DNA of 64,000 nt, from contig NZ_MWLO01000141.1 of NCBI RefSeq assembly GCF_002198735.1, positions 1 to 64,000 of the forward strand, in the 5' to 3' direction. Under the pieces are notes generated by a model. The model saw nothing but the letters and a program-made list of their open reading frames with translations. It searched no databases and was not told the DNA's origin. Below, piece after piece: positions 18,567 to 30,616 of the stretch. Within the stretch, counting starts at the first letter, position 1. Each line of letters starts with the position of its first letter. The DNA comes from Ideonella sp. A 288 (GTDB taxonomy: Bacteria > Pseudomonadota > Gammaproteobacteria > Burkholderiales > Burkholderiaceae_C). The translations under genes were made by a program, and so were the position numbers.

Positions 18567-19447
18567 CGGCGCTGCACAGCCTCTGGGACCTGCCGGCGCC
18601 GGCCAAGGTCAACCTGTTCCTGCACATCGTGGGCCGCCGCGCCGATGGCTACCACCTGCTGCAATCGGTCTTCGTGCTGATCGACTGGTGCGACACGCTG
18701 CACGTCGAGCGTCGCGACGACGGCCAGTTGCGCCGCCACGACCTGGGCCCGGCCCTGCCCGCCGACGACCTGAGCCTGCGCGCGGCGCGGGCGCTGCAGA
18801 CGGCCAGCGGCACCCGCCTCGGCGCCGACATCTCGGTGCTGAAGCGCGTGCCCTGGGGCGCGGGCCTGGGCGGCGGCAGCTCGGACGCGGCCACCGTGCT
18901 GCTGTCGCTGAACCGCCTGTGGGGCCTGCACTGGCCGCGCGAACGCCTGATGCCGCTGGCGCTGTCGCTGGGCGCGGACGTGCCCTTCTTCGTCGGCGGG
19001 CGCAATGCCTTCGTCGAGGGCATCGGCGAGCGGCTGTCGCCGCTGAGCCTGCCGCCGCTGTGGCTGGCCGTGGTGAAGCCGGCACAGGGCATCGCCACCG
19101 CAGGCATCTTCGGCGACCCGGCACTGGTGCGTGACACCGAACCTGTTATAGTCATGGACTTTCTTGCAGACGCTCAGCTATCGCAGCGGCTCGTCGGCGG
19201 ATTTGGTCGCAATGATCTGCAACCGCCCGCCCAGCGCCACTGCCCAGAGGTGACCCAGGTCGCCCGATGGCTGGAGGCCCGATTCGGCAACAGCCGCATG
19301 TCGGGCTCCGGTAGCGCGGTGTTCGCAAGAGCCGGTGCAGGCGGCCAGCCCGAGGCGACTTGGGGCGCGGACGACCTCCCGCCCCAGTGGGTGGGCCGCA
19401 TGTGCCGCAGTCTGCCGGCGCACCCGCTGGTCGGGTGGGCAGACTGA
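18563..19447 (+). CDS. ispE: 4-diphosphocytidyl-2-C-methyl-D-erythritol kinase
   Basis: GHMP-family kinase of the MEP isoprenoid pathway. The 294-residue protein starts with the [21 protein letters not shown] signature (conserved catalytic Lys), has the ATP-binding [14 protein letters not shown] at residues 97-110, and the C-terminal [10 protein letters not shown] loop. The ATG at 18563 overlaps the lolB stop by four bases. It is followed by tRNA-Gln and prs, a common gammaproteobacterial and betaproteobacterial order. Confidence 0.96.
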   Translation: MTALHSLWDLPAPAKVNLFLHIVGRRADGYHLLQSVFVLIDWCDTLHVERRDDGQLRRHDLGPALPADDLSLRAARALQTASGTRLGADISVLKRVPWGAGLGGGSSDAATVLLSLNRLWGLHWPRERLMPLALSLGADVPFFVGGRNAFVEGIGERLSPLSLPPLWLAVVKPAQGIATAGIFGDPALVRDTEPVIVMDFLADAQLSQRLVGGFGRNDLQPPAQRHCPEVTQVARWLEARFGNSRMSGSGSAVFARAGAGGQPEATWGADDLPPQWVGRMCRSLPAHPLVGWAD

Positions 19448-19486
19448 GACGATTTTGAAGGGTCCGGTGCGAGCCGGGTCCTGTGT

Positions 19487-19563
19487 AGGGGAGTCGCCAA
19501 GTTGGTCAAGGCATCGGATTTTGATTCCGACATGCGAGGGTTCGAGTCCTTCCTCCCCTGCCA
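19487..19563 (+). tRNA. tRNA-Gln (UUG)
   Basis: A 77-base cloverleaf with encoded CCA. The acceptor arms AGGGGAG and CTCCCCT pair fully; the anticodon arm is ATCGGA-TTTTGAT-TCCGA with anticodon UUG. It sits between ispE and prs, where tRNA-Gln is commonly found in proteobacteria, and is probably processed from the same transcript. Confidence 0.95.
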
Positions 19564-19613
19564 AACCTCTTCAATTCCACCCCAGCAGTCCCAGCCCTGA
19601 CGGAGCGCGTGCC

Positions 19614-20576
19614 GTGCTGTTCAACACCGTGCTGTTCACCGGCAATGCCAATCCCGCGCTCGCCCAGGAGATCGCCACCAGCCTCGGTGCCGAACTTGGC
19701 AAGGCCACGGTCGGCCGCTTCTCCGATGGCGAGGTCACCGTCGAGGTGCACCAGAACGTCCGCGCCCGCGATGTCTTCGTGGTGCAGCCCACCTGTGCGC
19801 CGACCAACGAGAACCTGATGGAACTGCTGATCATGGTCGATGCGTTGAAGCGCGCCAGCGCGCGCCGCATCACCGCCGTGATCCCCTACTACGGCTATGC
19901 GCGGCAGGACCGCCGGCCACGCTCGATGCGCGTGCCGATCAGCGCCAAGGTGGTGGCCAACCTGCTCGAGACCGTGGGTGTCGAGCGCGTGCTCACGATG
20001 GACCTGCACGCCGACCAGATCCAGGGCTTCTTCGACATCCCGGTGGACAACATCTACGCCTCGCCGGTGCTGCTGTCCGACCTGAAGAGCAAGGCCTACC
20101 CCGACCTGGTGGTGGTCAGCCCCGACGTCGGCGGCGTGGTGCGCGCACGCGCCCTGGCCAAGCAGCTGGGCAGCGACCTGGCCATCATCGACAAGCGGCG
20201 CCCGCGCGCCAACGTGTCCGAGGTGATGCACGTCATCGGCGAGATCGAAGGCCGCAACTGCGTGATCATGGACGACATGATCGACACCGCCGGCACGCTG
20301 GTGAAGGCGGCCGAGGTGCTGAAGGAACGCGGCGCCAAGCGCGTGTTCGCCTACTGCACCCACCCGATCTTCTCGGGCCCGGCCATCGACCGCATCGCCG
20401 GCAGCCAGCTCGACGAGGTCGTCATCACCAACACGATCCCGCTCACCGAGAAGGCCAAGGCCTGCAAGAAGATCCGCCAGCTCACGGTGGCCTTCCTGTT
20501 CGCCGAGACCATCCGCCGCATTTCCGACGGTGAATCGGTGACCTCGCTGTTCGCGGAGCAGAACAACAATTTCTGA
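19614..20576 (+). CDS. prs: Ribose-phosphate pyrophosphokinase (PRPP synthetase)
   Basis: Makes phosphoribosyl pyrophosphate from ribose 5-phosphate and ATP, the shared precursor for nucleotides, histidine and tryptophan. The product of 320 residues has [13 protein letters not shown], the flexible loop region YARQDRRPR (about 95-103), [15 protein letters not shown] and the PRPP-binding loop DDMIDTAGT (220-228). No ATG is available near the family N-terminus; a GTG at 19614 with GGAG eight bases upstream is the best start. It follows tRNA-Gln by 50 bases. Its product feeds HisG, encoded in this window. Confidence 0.96.
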   Translation: MLFNTVLFTGNANPALAQEIATSLGAELGKATVGRFSDGEVTVEVHQNVRARDVFVVQPTCAPTNENLMELLIMVDALKRASARRITAVIPYYGYARQDRRPRSMRVPISAKVVANLLETVGVERVLTMDLHADQIQGFFDIPVDNIYASPVLLSDLKSKAYPDLVVVSPDVGGVVRARALAKQLGSDLAIIDKRRPRANVSEVMHVIGEIEGRNCVIMDDMIDTAGTLVKAAEVLKERGAKRVFAYCTHPIFSGPAIDRIAGSQLDEVVITNTIPLTEKAKACKKIRQLTVAFLFAETIRRISDGESVTSLFAEQNNNF

Positions 20577-20587
20577 GACGAAGAAAC

Positions 20588-20605
20588 GGGCTCCATCCGG
20601 AGCCC
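20588..20605 (+). terminator. Hairpin after prs
   Basis: GGGCTCC-ATCC-GGAGCCC is a perfect 7-bp stem 12 bases past the prs stop. The T tract is absent (CTCACC follows), so it may be a partial terminator or an mRNA end barrier ahead of rplY. Confidence 0.5.
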
Positions 20606-20682
20606 CTCACCGTGGTGGGCCGCTGGCCCATCGCATTACCTGGGCGACCTGGTCGCGGGCGCCCATTCACTTGGAGTGAACC

Positions 20683-21363
20683 ATGAAATTTGTCGCTTTC
20701 GAGCGCAATCTGCAGGGGACCGGAGCGAGCCGCCGCCTGCGCAGTGCTGGCAAGGTGCCCGGCATTGTCTACGGGGCCGGCGAGCCGAAGATGATCGAGC
20801 TCGACCACAACGCGCTGTACTTCGCGCTCAAGAAGGAAGCCTTCCACTCGTCGATCCTCGAGATGGAACTGGCCGGCGCCGAGCAGAAGGTGCTGCTGCG
20901 CGACTTCCAGATGCACCCCTGGAAGCAACAGGTCCTGCACATCGACTTCCAGCGCGTCGACGAGACCACCCGCGTGCACAAGAAGGTGCCGCTGCACTAC
21001 TCGGGCGAAGAGAACTCGGTGGCCGTCAAGACCGACAAGTGCCTGGTCGCCCACGTGGCCACCGAGGTCGAGATCGAATGCCTGGCGATGCAGTTGCCTG
21101 AGTTCGTCGCCGTCGACCTGAGCGGCCTGGTCAAGGGCCAGTCGCTGCACGTGTCCGACATCAAGGTGCCGGAGGGCATCAAGGTCGTCCGCCACGGCAC
21201 GCTGAACCCGGTGATCGTCGCCGCCACGGCGCCGAAGATCGAGGAAGAAGCGCCCGAGGCTGCCGCAGCCCCGGCGGCCCCGGCCAAGGGTGGCAAGGGT
21301 GCGCCGGCCAAGGCCGCGCCCGCCAAGACCGCCGCGCCTGCCAAGGACGCCAAGAAGAAGTGA
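20683..21363 (+). CDS. rplY: 50S ribosomal protein L25 / Ctc family
   Basis: 5S rRNA-binding protein. The 226-residue product is the long (TL5/Ctc) form: an N-terminal L25 domain with [16 protein letters not shown], then a C-terminal beta domain (residues about 95-190) and an Ala/Lys-rich tail (about 195-226, ending KDAKKK). GGAG lies upstream of the ATG. The order prs-rplY-pth is usual; here pth is separated from rplY by ald and a LysR gene. A strong terminator follows at 21414. Confidence 0.96.
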   Translation: MKFVAFERNLQGTGASRRLRSAGKVPGIVYGAGEPKMIELDHNALYFALKKEAFHSSILEMELAGAEQKVLLRDFQMHPWKQQVLHIDFQRVDETTRVHKKVPLHYSGEENSVAVKTDKCLVAHVATEVEIECLAMQLPEFVAVDLSGLVKGQSLHVSDIKVPEGIKVVRHGTLNPVIVAATAPKIEEEAPEAAAAPAAPAKGGKGAPAKAAPAKTAAPAKDAKKK

Positions 21364-21413
21364 CGCATCGCAGCGGCCTGCAGGATCACCTCCTGCAAGC
21401 ACCGCGAACGCAG

Positions 21414-21437
21414 CAAACCCCGCCTCGGCGGGGTTTG
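21414..21437 (+). terminator. Rho-independent terminator of rplY
   Basis: CAAACCCCGC-CTCG-GCGGGGTTTG makes a perfect 10-bp stem, followed by TCGTTTC. It ends the TPR-lolB-ispE-prs-rplY transcription direction before the oppositely oriented ald. Confidence 0.85.
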
Positions 21438-21502
21438 TCGTTTCTGAGCCCTATTCGCCAGCGTTGGCTGTTGAACGATCCCGCCAGGGCCGGGCAGTGG
21501 CC

Positions 21503-22618
21503 TCAAGCCAGCACGGACGCCACCGGCGTGTGCGCGTAACCCAGTTGCTGGGCCACCGGCTCGCAGGTCACCTGGCCGAAGGCCACGTTCAGGCCGGCCT
21601 GCAGGTGCACGTCGTCGCGCAGGGCCGCGCGCCAGCCCTTGTCGGCCAAGGCCAGCGCGTGGCCGATGGTGGCGTTGTTCAGCGCAAAGGTCGAGGTGCG
21701 CGCCACGGCGCCTGGCATGTTGGCCACGCAGTAGTGCACCACGCCGTCGACCACGTAGGTGGGCTCGGCATGCGTGGTGGCATGCGAGGTCTCGAAGCAG
21801 CCGCCCTGGTCGATCGCCACGTCCACCACCACGGCGCCGCGGCGCATGCGCGAGACCATCGCGCGGGTCACCAGCTTGGGCGCCGCAGCACCGGGGATCA
21901 GCACGCCGCCGATCACCAGGTCCGCGCCCAGCACCGCCTCCTCGACGCCGTGCGCCGTGGAGTACTGCGTGGTGATGCGGTTGCCGAAGACAAGGTCGAG
22001 GTGGCGAAGCCGGTCCACGTTCTTGTCGAGCACGGTGACCCGTGCGCCGAGGCCCACGGCCATCTGCAGCGCATGGGTGCCCACCACGCCGGCGCCCAGG
22101 ATCACCACGTGGGCCGGCGGCACGCCGGGCACGCCGCCCAGCAGCATGCCCATGCCGCCCTTCGAGATCTCGAGGTGGGTCGCCCCGGCCTGCACGGCCA
22201 TGCGGCCGGCCACCTCGCTCATCGGCGCCAGCAGCGGCAGGCCACCGCCGGGTCCGGTGACCGTCTCGTAGGCGACGCACACCGCGCCCGACTTCACCAG
22301 CCCCGCGGTCTGCGCGGGATCGGGTGCCAGGTGCAGGTAGGTGTAAAGGAGTTGCCCCTCTCGCAGCATCGCGATCTCGGCCGGTTGCGGCTCCTTGACC
22401 TTGACGATCATCTCGCCGCGGGCGAAGGCCTCGGCCGCATCGGTGGCAAGCCGGGCACCGGCCGCCTCGTAGGCCGCGTCGTCCAGGCCGATGGCCGTGC
22501 CGGCGCCCGCCTGCACCCACACCTCATGGCCGTGGACCAACAGTTCGCGCACGCTGGACGGGGTCAGCCCGACACGGTACTCGTGGTTCTTGATCTCCTT
22601 GGGCACGGCGATGCGCAT
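21503..22618 (-). CDS. ald: Alanine dehydrogenase
   Basis: NAD-dependent enzyme interconverting L-alanine and pyruvate plus ammonia. The 371-residue protein starts [20 protein letters not shown] (with the substrate-binding Arg and the conserved Lys shortly after), contains [10 protein letters not shown], the catalytic-His segment TYLHLAP, the Rossmann motif [11 protein letters not shown] and [17 protein letters not shown] lies upstream of the ATG. It is divergent from a LysR-type gene with 97 bases between starts, a layout that suggests control by that regulator, probably in response to alanine or a related amino acid (inference). Confidence 0.95.
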   Translation of the reverse strand: MRIAVPKEIKNHEYRVGLTPSSVRELLVHGHEVWVQAGAGTAIGLDDAAYEAAGARLATDAAEAFARGEMIVKVKEPQPAEIAMLREGQLLYTYLHLAPDPAQTAGLVKSGAVCVAYETVTGPGGGLPLLAPMSEVAGRMAVQAGATHLEISKGGMGMLLGGVPGVPPAHVVILGAGVVGTHALQMAVGLGARVTVLDKNVDRLRHLDLVFGNRITTQYSTAHGVEEAVLGADLVIGGVLIPGAAAPKLVTRAMVSRMRRGAVVVDVAIDQGGCFETSHATTHAEPTYVVDGVVHYCVANMPGAVARTSTFALNNATIGHALALADKGWRAALRDDVHLQAGLNVAFGQVTCEPVAQQLGYAHTPVASVLA

Positions 22619-22715
22619 GACAGTCTCTCCTCGGTGTTGAACGGCTCCATTGTGAGAAGCGTTCGCCCGGGAATGAAGATCCAGCGCCATTTGTGGCCGT
22701 ACATTAGCAAGCCTG

Positions 22716-23657
22716 ATGAATGCGTTCGACCCTGCAGCGCTGGAATGCCTGGCGGCCTTGGCCGATGCCGGCAGCTTCGACCGCGCGGCGCAACAGCTGT
22801 CGATCACGCAGTCGGCGGTGTCGCAGCGGCTTCGGGCGCTGGAAACCAGCCTGGGCCGGCTTCTGGTGGTGCGCTCGCGTCCGCTGCGGCTGACCGAGCC
22901 GGGCAAGGTGCTGCTGCGCTACGCGCGGCAGATGCAGGCCCTGCGCGCCGACATCTCCCGCGAACTGGGCACCGCCCGCGCGCAGGACGAACGGCTGCCG
23001 ATCGCCGTGAATGCCGACAGCCTGGCCACCTGGGTGCTGCCGGCGCTCGACCCGGTGGTGCGCGCCGGCCAGCGCGACGGCTTCGGGCTCGAGTTGGTGG
23101 TGGACGACCAGGACTTCACCCACGACTGGCTGCGCGAGGGTGCCGTGCTGGGCTGCGTGAGCACGGTGGCCGAGCCGCTGCGCGGCTGCCACGTCAGCGC
23201 GCTGGGCACGATGCGCTACATCGCGGTCGCCAGCCCGGCCTTCGTCGAGCGTGAGATGCCGCGCGGCCTGAACCGCGCCAACTTCGCCAAGCTGCCCTGG
23301 CTGGTGTTCAACCGCAAGGACGACATGCACGCCACCTGGGTGGCCCAGGCCTTTGGCATCGCCGAACCCCGGCTCACACCGCGCTCGGTGCCGTCGACCG
23401 AGGCGCATGCGCGCGCGGCGGTGCTGGGATGGGGCATCGGCGTGATGCCCGAGCAGATGGCGGAGCACTGGCTGGACGCGGGCGAACTGGTGGCCCTGCA
23501 TCCAGAGGTGTGGGTCGACGTGCGGCTGCATTGGCACCAATGGAAGCTGCACGCCGAGGACATGCCGGAGCCCACGCTGCGGGCCGGCGCACTCGATCGC
23601 ATCGGCCAGGCCCTGGCCGATGGGGCCCGGCAGTCCCTGAGGCCGCCGCCGGGATAA
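22716..23657 (+). CDS. LysR-type regulator, ArgP/IciA-like
   Basis: Transcription factor of 313 residues with an N-terminal winged HTH ([27 protein letters not shown]) that resembles E. coli ArgP, which senses lysine and arginine. A LysR substrate-binding domain follows (about residues 90-300). It is divergent from ald, the most likely target. In other bacteria ArgP-like proteins control amino-acid exporters such as lysE/argO; none is adjacent here. The TAA stop touches the pth region (TAATG), but the pth start chosen is nine bases further on. Confidence 0.85.
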   Translation: MNAFDPAALECLAALADAGSFDRAAQQLSITQSAVSQRLRALETSLGRLLVVRSRPLRLTEPGKVLLRYARQMQALRADISRELGTARAQDERLPIAVNADSLATWVLPALDPVVRAGQRDGFGLELVVDDQDFTHDWLREGAVLGCVSTVAEPLRGCHVSALGTMRYIAVASPAFVEREMPRGLNRANFAKLPWLVFNRKDDMHATWVAQAFGIAEPRLTPRSVPSTEAHARAAVLGWGIGVMPEQMAEHWLDAGELVALHPEVWVDVRLHWHQWKLHAEDMPEPTLRAGALDRIGQALADGARQSLRPPPG

Positions 23658-23665
23658 TGCCGGCC

Positions 23666-24274
23666 ATGATCCGATTGATGGTCGGCCTGGGCAACCCGGG
23701 CGCTGAATACGAAGGCACGCGCCACAACGCCGGCTTCTGGTGGGTGGATGCCGCGGCGCGCAAGCTGGGGGTGCCGCTGGCCTACGACCGTGCGTACCAC
23801 GGCCTGGTGGCGCGGGCCAACCTGCCAGGCGGCCCGGTGTGGCTGCTCGAGCCGCAGACCTTCATGAACCTGTCGGGCAAGGCGGTCAGCCCGCTGGCGC
23901 GCTTCTTCAAGATCGAGCCGGCACAGATCCTCGTGGTCCACGACGAACTCGACCTGCCGCCCGGCCAGGCCAAGATGAAGCTGGGGGGCAGCGCCGCCGG
24001 CCACAACGGCCTGAAAGACATCCAGGCCCAGTTGGGCACGCCGGACTTCTGGCGCCTGCGCATCGGCATCGGCCACCCCGGACACCGCGACGAGGTCGTC
24101 AACTGGGTGCTGCGCAAGCCCGCCCCCGACCAGCGCGAGGCGATCCTCGACGCCATCGACAAGTCGCTCGAGGCCTTGCCGCTGCTGATCGACGGACCGA
24201 TGGACCGGGCCTTGGCCAAGGTCCACGCCAAGCCGCCGCGGCCCAAACCACCCGCCGAGGAGACGACACCATGA
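23666..24274 (+). CDS. pth: Peptidyl-tRNA hydrolase
   Basis: Releases tRNA from prematurely dissociated peptidyl-tRNA. The 202-residue protein has the family start [21 protein letters not shown] with catalytic His20, Asn68 in TFMNLSG, Asp93 in VVHDELDLP, and GHNGLKDIQ. An in-frame ATG at 23657 overlapping the regulator stop is possible but 23666 fits the family start. The TGA overlaps the next ATG (ATGA). Confidence 0.96.
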   Translation: MIRLMVGLGNPGAEYEGTRHNAGFWWVDAAARKLGVPLAYDRAYHGLVARANLPGGPVWLLEPQTFMNLSGKAVSPLARFFKIEPAQILVVHDELDLPPGQAKMKLGGSAAGHNGLKDIQAQLGTPDFWRLRIGIGHPGHRDEVVNWVLRKPAPDQREAILDAIDKSLEALPLLIDGPMDRALAKVHAKPPRPKPPAEETTP

Positions 24275-24720
24275 GGCCCATTCGACCTGCGAGCGCCGCA
24301 TGGCTGAGGCGCGCACTGCCCGCCGTGGCGGCGACGGTCTTGTGGGCGACGGCATGGCCCGGGTCGGCGCAGACCACGGTGTACCGCTGCGGCCCGGACG
24401 GACGGCAGTATTCGTCGTCGCCCTGCCCGGGCGGCAAGGCCGTGGCCCTGGACGACACCCGCACCGACGACCAACGGCAGCAGGCCGAAGACGCCGCCCA
24501 GAGGGAAGCCAGGCTCGCGAAGCGGCTGGCCCGCGAACGCCGGGACCGCGAGGCCTCGGTGCGCCCGGGTGGCGCGGCGCGGCTCAATGCGGCGCCACGG
24601 CCCGTGGCCGCCGCGGCTTCGAAGCCGACGGGCGCCAAGCGCAAGAAATCCAAGAAGGGTGACGACCTGCCTCCGGGCATGACGCCACCCGTGGTGGTCG
24701 GCGGCAAGTCTCGCCAGTAG
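24271..24720 (+). CDS. DUF4124 domain protein
   Basis: Small exported protein of 149 residues. A signal peptide ([22 protein letters not shown]) is followed by the DUF4124 core [24 protein letters not shown] with two cysteines, then a charged helical region (about 65-105) and a Lys-rich tail. DUF4124 proteins are widespread in beta- and gammaproteobacteria; function is unknown. It overlaps pth by four bases and is convergent with the ferredoxin gene. Confidence 0.8.
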   Translation: MRPIRPASAAWLRRALPAVAATVLWATAWPGSAQTTVYRCGPDGRQYSSSPCPGGKAVALDDTRTDDQRQQAEDAAQREARLAKRLARERRDREASVRPGGAARLNAAPRPVAAAASKPTGAKRKKSKKGDDLPPGMTPPVVVGGKSRQ

Positions 24721-24724
24721 GCCG

Positions 24725-24743
24725 GGTGCGCGGCCCGCGCACC
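24725..24743. terminator. Hairpin between convergent DUF4124 and ferredoxin genes
   Basis: GGTGCGCG-GCC-CGCGCACC is a perfect 8-bp stem in the 37-base gap between convergent stops, likely a bidirectional terminator, although T tracts are weak. Confidence 0.55.
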
Positions 24744-24757
24744 ATCAAAGGCCGTCG

Positions 24758-25541
<784 letters not shown>

Positions 25542-25569
25542 AGGCGTCTCCTCGGGCGGCGGCGGCAGT

Positions 25570-26192
25570 TTAGCCGTCGCGCCGCATCAGGCAGAAGTGC
25601 ACGGCGCCGGCACGGTCCTGGCGCCACAGCTGGAAACCCGTCGGCGCATCGGTCTGCGGTGCGGGCGACTCGATGTACAGGCACCCGCCCGGGGCCACCA
25701 GCGGCGCACCCGCAGCAATGGCCGGGCCGAGCAGCGTCGAATCGAACGGCGGATCAAGCATGACCAGTTCGAAGCTGCCCGGCGCACAGCGTGGCATCCA
25801 GGACAAGGCGTCCGCCGTCTCGATGCGCAGGCCCTCGGCCTTCAATCGTTGGCGGCTGAGGTGCAGGCTGCGCACCAGCGCCGTGTCGCGTTCGAGCAGC
25901 ACCACATCCGCAGCGCCGCGCGAGGCCGCCTCGAAGCCCAGCGCGCCGGTGCCGGCGAAGGCATCCAGGCAGCGCCAGCCGCTGAGGTCCTGACCCAGCC
26001 AGTTGAACAGCGTCTCGCGCACGCGGTCCGGCGTGGGGCGCAGCCCGGGCCGATCGGCGATGGGCAGCTTGCTGCGCTTCCACAGCCCGCCGATGATCCG
26101 CACCTCACTCGGGCCGCGGTGTCCGCGCGTCGCTGTCGGACGCACGGCCGGGGCCAGGTCAGTGGCGCGCGGGTCAGAACGCCGGTGCGTGC

Positions 26193-26196
<4 letters not shown>
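25570..26196 (-). CDS. rsmD: 16S rRNA (guanine(966)-N2)-methyltransferase RsmD
   Basis: SAM-dependent rRNA methylase. The 208-residue protein shows [14 protein letters not shown] near residue 32, [15 protein letters not shown], the SAM-binding [18 protein letters not shown] and the catalytic DPPF motif. The N-terminal ~30 residues are an Arg-rich extension beyond the usual start. Its ATG overlaps the hisF stop (ATGA), so it is part of the his transcription unit, in the position where hisI would usually follow. Confidence 0.94.
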
Positions 26197-26972
<776 letters not shown>

Positions 26973-27027
26973 GGGCGCCTTGCTGGCCCGCGGGTGCGGG
27001 CCGTGGAAATTGGAAGCCAGGAAGAAC

Positions 27028-27771
27028 TCAGGCAGAGCCGAGTTCGTCGGCGCGGCGCTGCCCGGAGGCGAAGTCGAGCGCCCCGGTGTAGATGGAGCGG
27101 CCGCAGATGACGCCCTGGATGCCCTCGCCTTCGACGGCGCACAGCCGCTCGATGTCGGCGATGTCGGACAGGCCGCCCGAGGCGATGACCGGGATCGTCA
27201 GCGCGCGCGCCAGCTTGACGGTGGCCTCGATGTTGATGCCGGTGAGCATGCCGTCGCGGCCGATGTCGGTGTAGATCACCGATTCGACGCCGTAGTCCTG
27301 GAACTTGCGGGCCAGGTCGACCACCTCGTGGCCGGTGAGCTTGCTCCAGCCGTCGGTGGCCACCTTGCCGTCCTTGGCGTCGAGCCCGACGATGATGTGG
27401 CCAGGGAACGCCGTGCAGGCTTCCTTCAGGAAGCCCGGGTTCTTGACCGCGGCCGTGCCGATGATGACGTAGCCGATGCCGTCGTCGAGGTAGCGCTCGA
27501 TGGTGTCGAGATCGCGGATGCCGCCGCCCAGTTGCACCGGGATGTCGTCGCCCACCGCCGCCAGGATGCTCTTGATGGCGGGCTCGTTGACCGGCTTGCC
27601 AGCGAAGGCACCGTTGAGGTCGACGAGGTGCAGGCGCCGCGCCCCGGCCGCCAGCCACCGCGACGCCATGGCGCCGGGGTCTTCACCGAAGGTGGTGGAG
27701 GCGCTCATGTCGCCCTGTTCCAGCCGCACGCAGTGGCCGTCTTTGAGATCGATCGCAGGTATCAGCAGCAT
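27028..27771 (-). CDS. hisA: ProFAR isomerase HisA
   Basis: TIM-barrel isomerase of histidine synthesis. The 247-residue product begins [17 protein letters not shown] with the catalytic Asp, has [32 protein letters not shown] with the second Asp, and [11 protein letters not shown]. The ATG at 27771 matches the family; a TTG at 27798 overlapping the hisH stop would add nine residues. It lies between hisH and hisF in the usual order. Confidence 0.97.
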   Translation of the reverse strand: MLLIPAIDLKDGHCVRLEQGDMSASTTFGEDPGAMASRWLAAGARRLHLVDLNGAFAGKPVNEPAIKSILAAVGDDIPVQLGGGIRDLDTIERYLDDGIGYVIIGTAAVKNPGFLKEACTAFPGHIIVGLDAKDGKVATDGWSKLTGHEVVDLARKFQDYGVESVIYTDIGRDGMLTGINIEATVKLARALTIPVIASGGLSDIADIERLCAVEGEGIQGVICGRSIYTGALDFASGQRRADELGSA

Positions 27772-27794
27772 GGCCGTGTCGGGAGATGAAGCGC

Positions 27795-28442
27795 TCAAGG
27801 CTTCCAGCTGAGGAAGTTCCGGTACAGGCAGAGGCCGTGGTCGGCGCTTTTCTCGGGGTGGAACTGGGTGGCAAAAATGTTATCCCGCGCCACGGCGCAG
27901 GTAAAGCGATCGCCGTAGTCGGTTTCGCCGACGCTGTGGTGCGGGTCCGACGGCGCGGCGTAGTAGCTGTGCACGAAGTAGAAGTAGCTGCCGTCGGGCA
28001 CGCCCGCCCAGATCGGATGGGGGCGGCGCTGCACGACCTGGTTCCAGCCCATCTGTGGCACCTTGTAGCGGCTACCGTCGGGCTGCAGGCGGCCATCGAG
28101 CCGGAAGCGCCGCACTTGGCCGGCGATGAGGCCCAGGCCCGGCGTGTCCTGCTCCTCGCTGTGGTCGAGCAGCATCTGCATGCCCACGCACACGCCCATC
28201 AGCGGCTTGCGCGCCGCGGCATCGAGCACGGCCTCCTGCAATCCCGATTCGCGCAGCTCGCGCATGCAGTCGCGCATCGCGCCCTGACCGGGCAGCACCA
28301 CGCGCTCGGCGGCCATCACGTCCTCGGGGCGCTGGGTGACGATGACCTGGTAGCCGCTGTCGGCCGCCACGTGCATCACGGCCTGCGACACCGAGCGCAG
28401 GTTGCCCATGCCGTAGTCGACCACGGCGACAGTTCTGGTCAT
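27795..28442 (-). CDS. hisH: Imidazole glycerol phosphate synthase glutaminase subunit HisH
   Basis: Class I glutamine amidotransferase that supplies ammonia to HisF. The 215-residue protein has [12 protein letters not shown], the oxyanion strand LPGQGAM, the nucleophile Cys85 in GVCVGMQ, and the His-Glu pair in QFHPEKS. PGQG replaces the usual PGVG, a minor variation. Three bases separate it from the hisB stop. Confidence 0.97.
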   Translation of the reverse strand: MTRTVAVVDYGMGNLRSVSQAVMHVAADSGYQVIVTQRPEDVMAAERVVLPGQGAMRDCMRELRESGLQEAVLDAAARKPLMGVCVGMQMLLDHSEEQDTPGLGLIAGQVRRFRLDGRLQPDGSRYKVPQMGWNQVVQRRPHPIWAGVPDGSYFYFVHSYYAAPSDPHHSVGETDYGDRFTCAVARDNIFATQFHPEKSADHGLCLYRNFLSWKP

Positions 28443-28445
28443 GGT

Positions 28446-29036
28446 CTAGAGCGAGCCTTTGGTGGAGGGGATGACACCGGCGGAGCGCGGGTCGGGCGTC
28501 AGCGCCATGCGCAGCGCGCGCGCGAAGGCCTTGAACACTGTCTCGCACTGGTGGTGGGCGTTCTCGCCCTTCAGGTTGTCGATGTGCAGCGTGACACCGG
28601 CGTGGTTGGAGAAGCCCTGGAAGAACTCGAACGCGAGCTGCGTGTCGAAGCCGCCGATCATGCCGGCCTTGAAGGGCACGTGCATGTGCAGCCCGGGCCG
28701 GCCGGAGAAGTCGACCACCACGCGCGACAGCGCCTCGTCCAGCGGCACGTAGGCGTGGCCGTAGCGTGTGATGCCCTTCTTGTCGCCCACCGCCTGCGCC
28801 ACCGCCTGGCCCAGGGTGATGCCGACGTCTTCCACCGTGTGGTGGCCGTCGATGTGCAGATCGCCCTTGGCGTCGATGTCGAGGTCGATGAGCCCGTGCC
28901 GTGCGATCTGGTCGAGCATGTGGTCGAAGAAGCCGATGCCGGTGGCGAGGCGGGCGTTGCCGGTGCCGTCCAGGTTCAGCTGGACGCGGATCTGCGTCTC
29001 CTTGGTGTCGCGCTTCACGTCGGCGGTGCGGGTCAT
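28446..29036 (-). CDS. hisB: Imidazoleglycerol-phosphate dehydratase HisB
   Basis: Monofunctional dehydratase of 196 residues (no phosphatase domain, unlike E. coli HisB). The metal-binding motifs [14 protein letters not shown] and [17 protein letters not shown], and [13 protein letters not shown], are complete. The ATG at 29036 overlaps the hisC stop by four bases. Confidence 0.97.
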   Translation of the reverse strand: MTRTADVKRDTKETQIRVQLNLDGTGNARLATGIGFFDHMLDQIARHGLIDLDIDAKGDLHIDGHHTVEDVGITLGQAVAQAVGDKKGITRYGHAYVPLDEALSRVVVDFSGRPGLHMHVPFKAGMIGGFDTQLAFEFFQGFSNHAGVTLHIDNLKGENAHHQCETVFKAFARALRMALTPDPRSAGVIPSTKGSL

Positions 29037-30124
29037 GCCAGGCTCTCTCTCAGTGCACGGATCATCAGGTCGTTCTCGTCGGGCGTGCCCACCGTCAGGC
29101 GCAGGCAGTTTGCCAGCAGCGGGTGCAAGCCGGCGATGTGCTTGACCAGCACGCCGCGTGCCTTCATGCCGTCGAAAGCGGTCTTCGAGTCGGGCACGCG
29201 CACCAGGATCATGTTGGCTTCGCTGGGGAAGGCGTGCACGCCGGGCATGGCGGCCAGCGCGCGCTGAAGGCGGCCGCGCTCCGCGCACAGCACGGCCGCC
29301 TGCCGGGCGTACTCGTCGGCATGCTCCAGCGCGAACAGCGCCGCCTCGGCATTGAGCGCGCTCACGTTGTAGGGCGGGCGCACCTTCTCGACCTCGTCGA
29401 TCAGCGCAGCGGCGCCGCACAGGTAACCCAGCCGCACACCGGCCAGGCCGAACTTGGACAGCGTGCGCATCACGAGCACGTGCTCGTGCTGCGCCATGCC
29501 CTGCATCCAGGTGCGCGACGAGAACGGCTGGTAGGCCTCGTCGAAGACCACCAGCCCGCGTTGCGCACCGACGGCGGCGACGATGCGCTCGACGACGCGC
29601 TCGTCGAACAGGTTCGCCGTCGGGTTGTTCGGGTAGGCGATGTAGGTGAGCGCGGGGGCGTGCGTCTCGATCGCCGACAGCATCGCGCCTTCGTCGAGTT
29701 CGAAGTCCGCCGTCAGCGGCACCCCGACGAACGTCAGGCCACGGAGCTTGGCCGACATCTCGTACATCACGAAGCCGGGCAGCGGCGCCAGGATGGAAGC
29801 GCCCGGCACGTTGCACGCGACCGAGAGCATGTCGATGAGTTCGTCGGAGCCATTGCCCAGCATCAGCTTGCAGCCGGCGGGCAGGTCGACGAACGAGGAC
29901 AGGGCCGCGACGACGTCGGCCGCGCATTGCGCCGGGTAGCGGTTGATCGCGACACGGCCCAGGCGTTCGCCCAATGCCGTCTGAAGGGCGGGCGGCAGGC
30001 TGAACGGGTTCTCCATCGCATCGAGCTTCACGAAGCCGGCGCTGGGCTGGATGGCGTAGCCGTGCATCGAGGCCACGTCCTGTCGGATGGTCGCGCGCAG
30101 GCGATCGGCAAGTCGGGGGGTCAT
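29033..30124 (-). CDS. hisC: Histidinol-phosphate aminotransferase HisC
   Basis: PLP-dependent aminotransferase, seventh step of histidine synthesis. The 363-residue protein has [42 protein letters not shown] and the PLP lysine K224 in [13 protein letters not shown]. Its ATG (30124) overlaps the stop of the PIN toxin gene (ATGA), and no Shine-Dalgarno sequence precedes it, so its translation likely depends on ribosomes finishing vapC. In related operons hisC directly follows hisD; here a toxin-antitoxin pair lies between. Confidence 0.96.
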   Translation of the reverse strand: MTPRLADRLRATIRQDVASMHGYAIQPSAGFVKLDAMENPFSLPPALQTALGERLGRVAINRYPAQCAADVVAALSSFVDLPAGCKLMLGNGSDELIDMLSVACNVPGASILAPLPGFVMYEMSAKLRGLTFVGVPLTADFELDEGAMLSAIETHAPALTYIAYPNNPTANLFDERVVERIVAAVGAQRGLVVFDEAYQPFSSRTWMQGMAQHEHVLVMRTLSKFGLAGVRLGYLCGAAALIDEVEKVRPPYNVSALNAEAALFALEHADEYARQAAVLCAERGRLQRALAAMPGVHAFPSEANMILVRVPDSKTAFDGMKARGVLVKHIAGLHPLLANCLRLTVGTPDENDLMIRALRESLA

Positions 30125-30570
30125 GGGGCGGCGTCGAGCAGTTCGGGCCCGAGGACGAAGGGGTTCACGATGCGCACGCCATCGATCTGCTGGTCATGCG
30201 GCAGGTCTTCGGTGAGCAGAAGGGTGCAGCCTTGCTGCTGGGCGGCGGCCACCATCAAGGCGTCCCAGTAGTTGAGTCCGTAGCGGCTCTCGACCGCCCA
30301 GGCCGTCTCGATCGTCGGATGGTCGACGGACCAGGGCCGCCAGTGCTGGTAACGGCGCACCTCGGCCCTGGCATCGCCGGCCGACAAGGCCGAACTGAAC
30401 TTGCGGCGCGCATTGGCGTAGAACTCGTTGAGCACCTGTGTGCTCACCCGGCCACAACGGCGTTGCCAGCAGACGGTCAGCCACTCGCGGGAACGGTCTC
30501 GCTTGGGCACGTCCTTGTCGTCGAAGGCGTACAGCAGGACATTGGAGTCGACGAAGACGTCAGCCATCAT
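30121..30570 (-). CDS. vapC: PIN-domain toxin, VapC type
   Basis: Predicted ribonuclease toxin of 149 residues. The PIN-domain acidic set is visible: Asp in [13 protein letters not shown], Glu in [11 protein letters not shown], Asp in [12 protein letters not shown] and Asp in [11 protein letters not shown]. The ending GVRIVNPF is typical for PIN proteins paired with ribbon-helix-helix antitoxins. It follows the antitoxin after 46 bases; the start may be 30570 or 30567 (MM). It is embedded between hisD and hisC and its TGA overlaps the hisC ATG. Activity and target (often initiator tRNA for VapC) are not shown by sequence alone. Confidence 0.88.
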   Translation of the reverse strand: MMADVFVDSNVLLYAFDDKDVPKRDRSREWLTVCWQRRCGRVSTQVLNEFYANARRKFSSALSAGDARAEVRRYQHWRPWSVDHPTIETAWAVESRYGLNYWDALMVAAAQQQGCTLLLTEDLPHDQQIDGVRIVNPFVLGPELLDAAP

Positions 30571-30616
30571 GCGGCCACCACGACGCGGCGCGGCCCAAGG
30601 GCGCAGGCGCGGCCGT

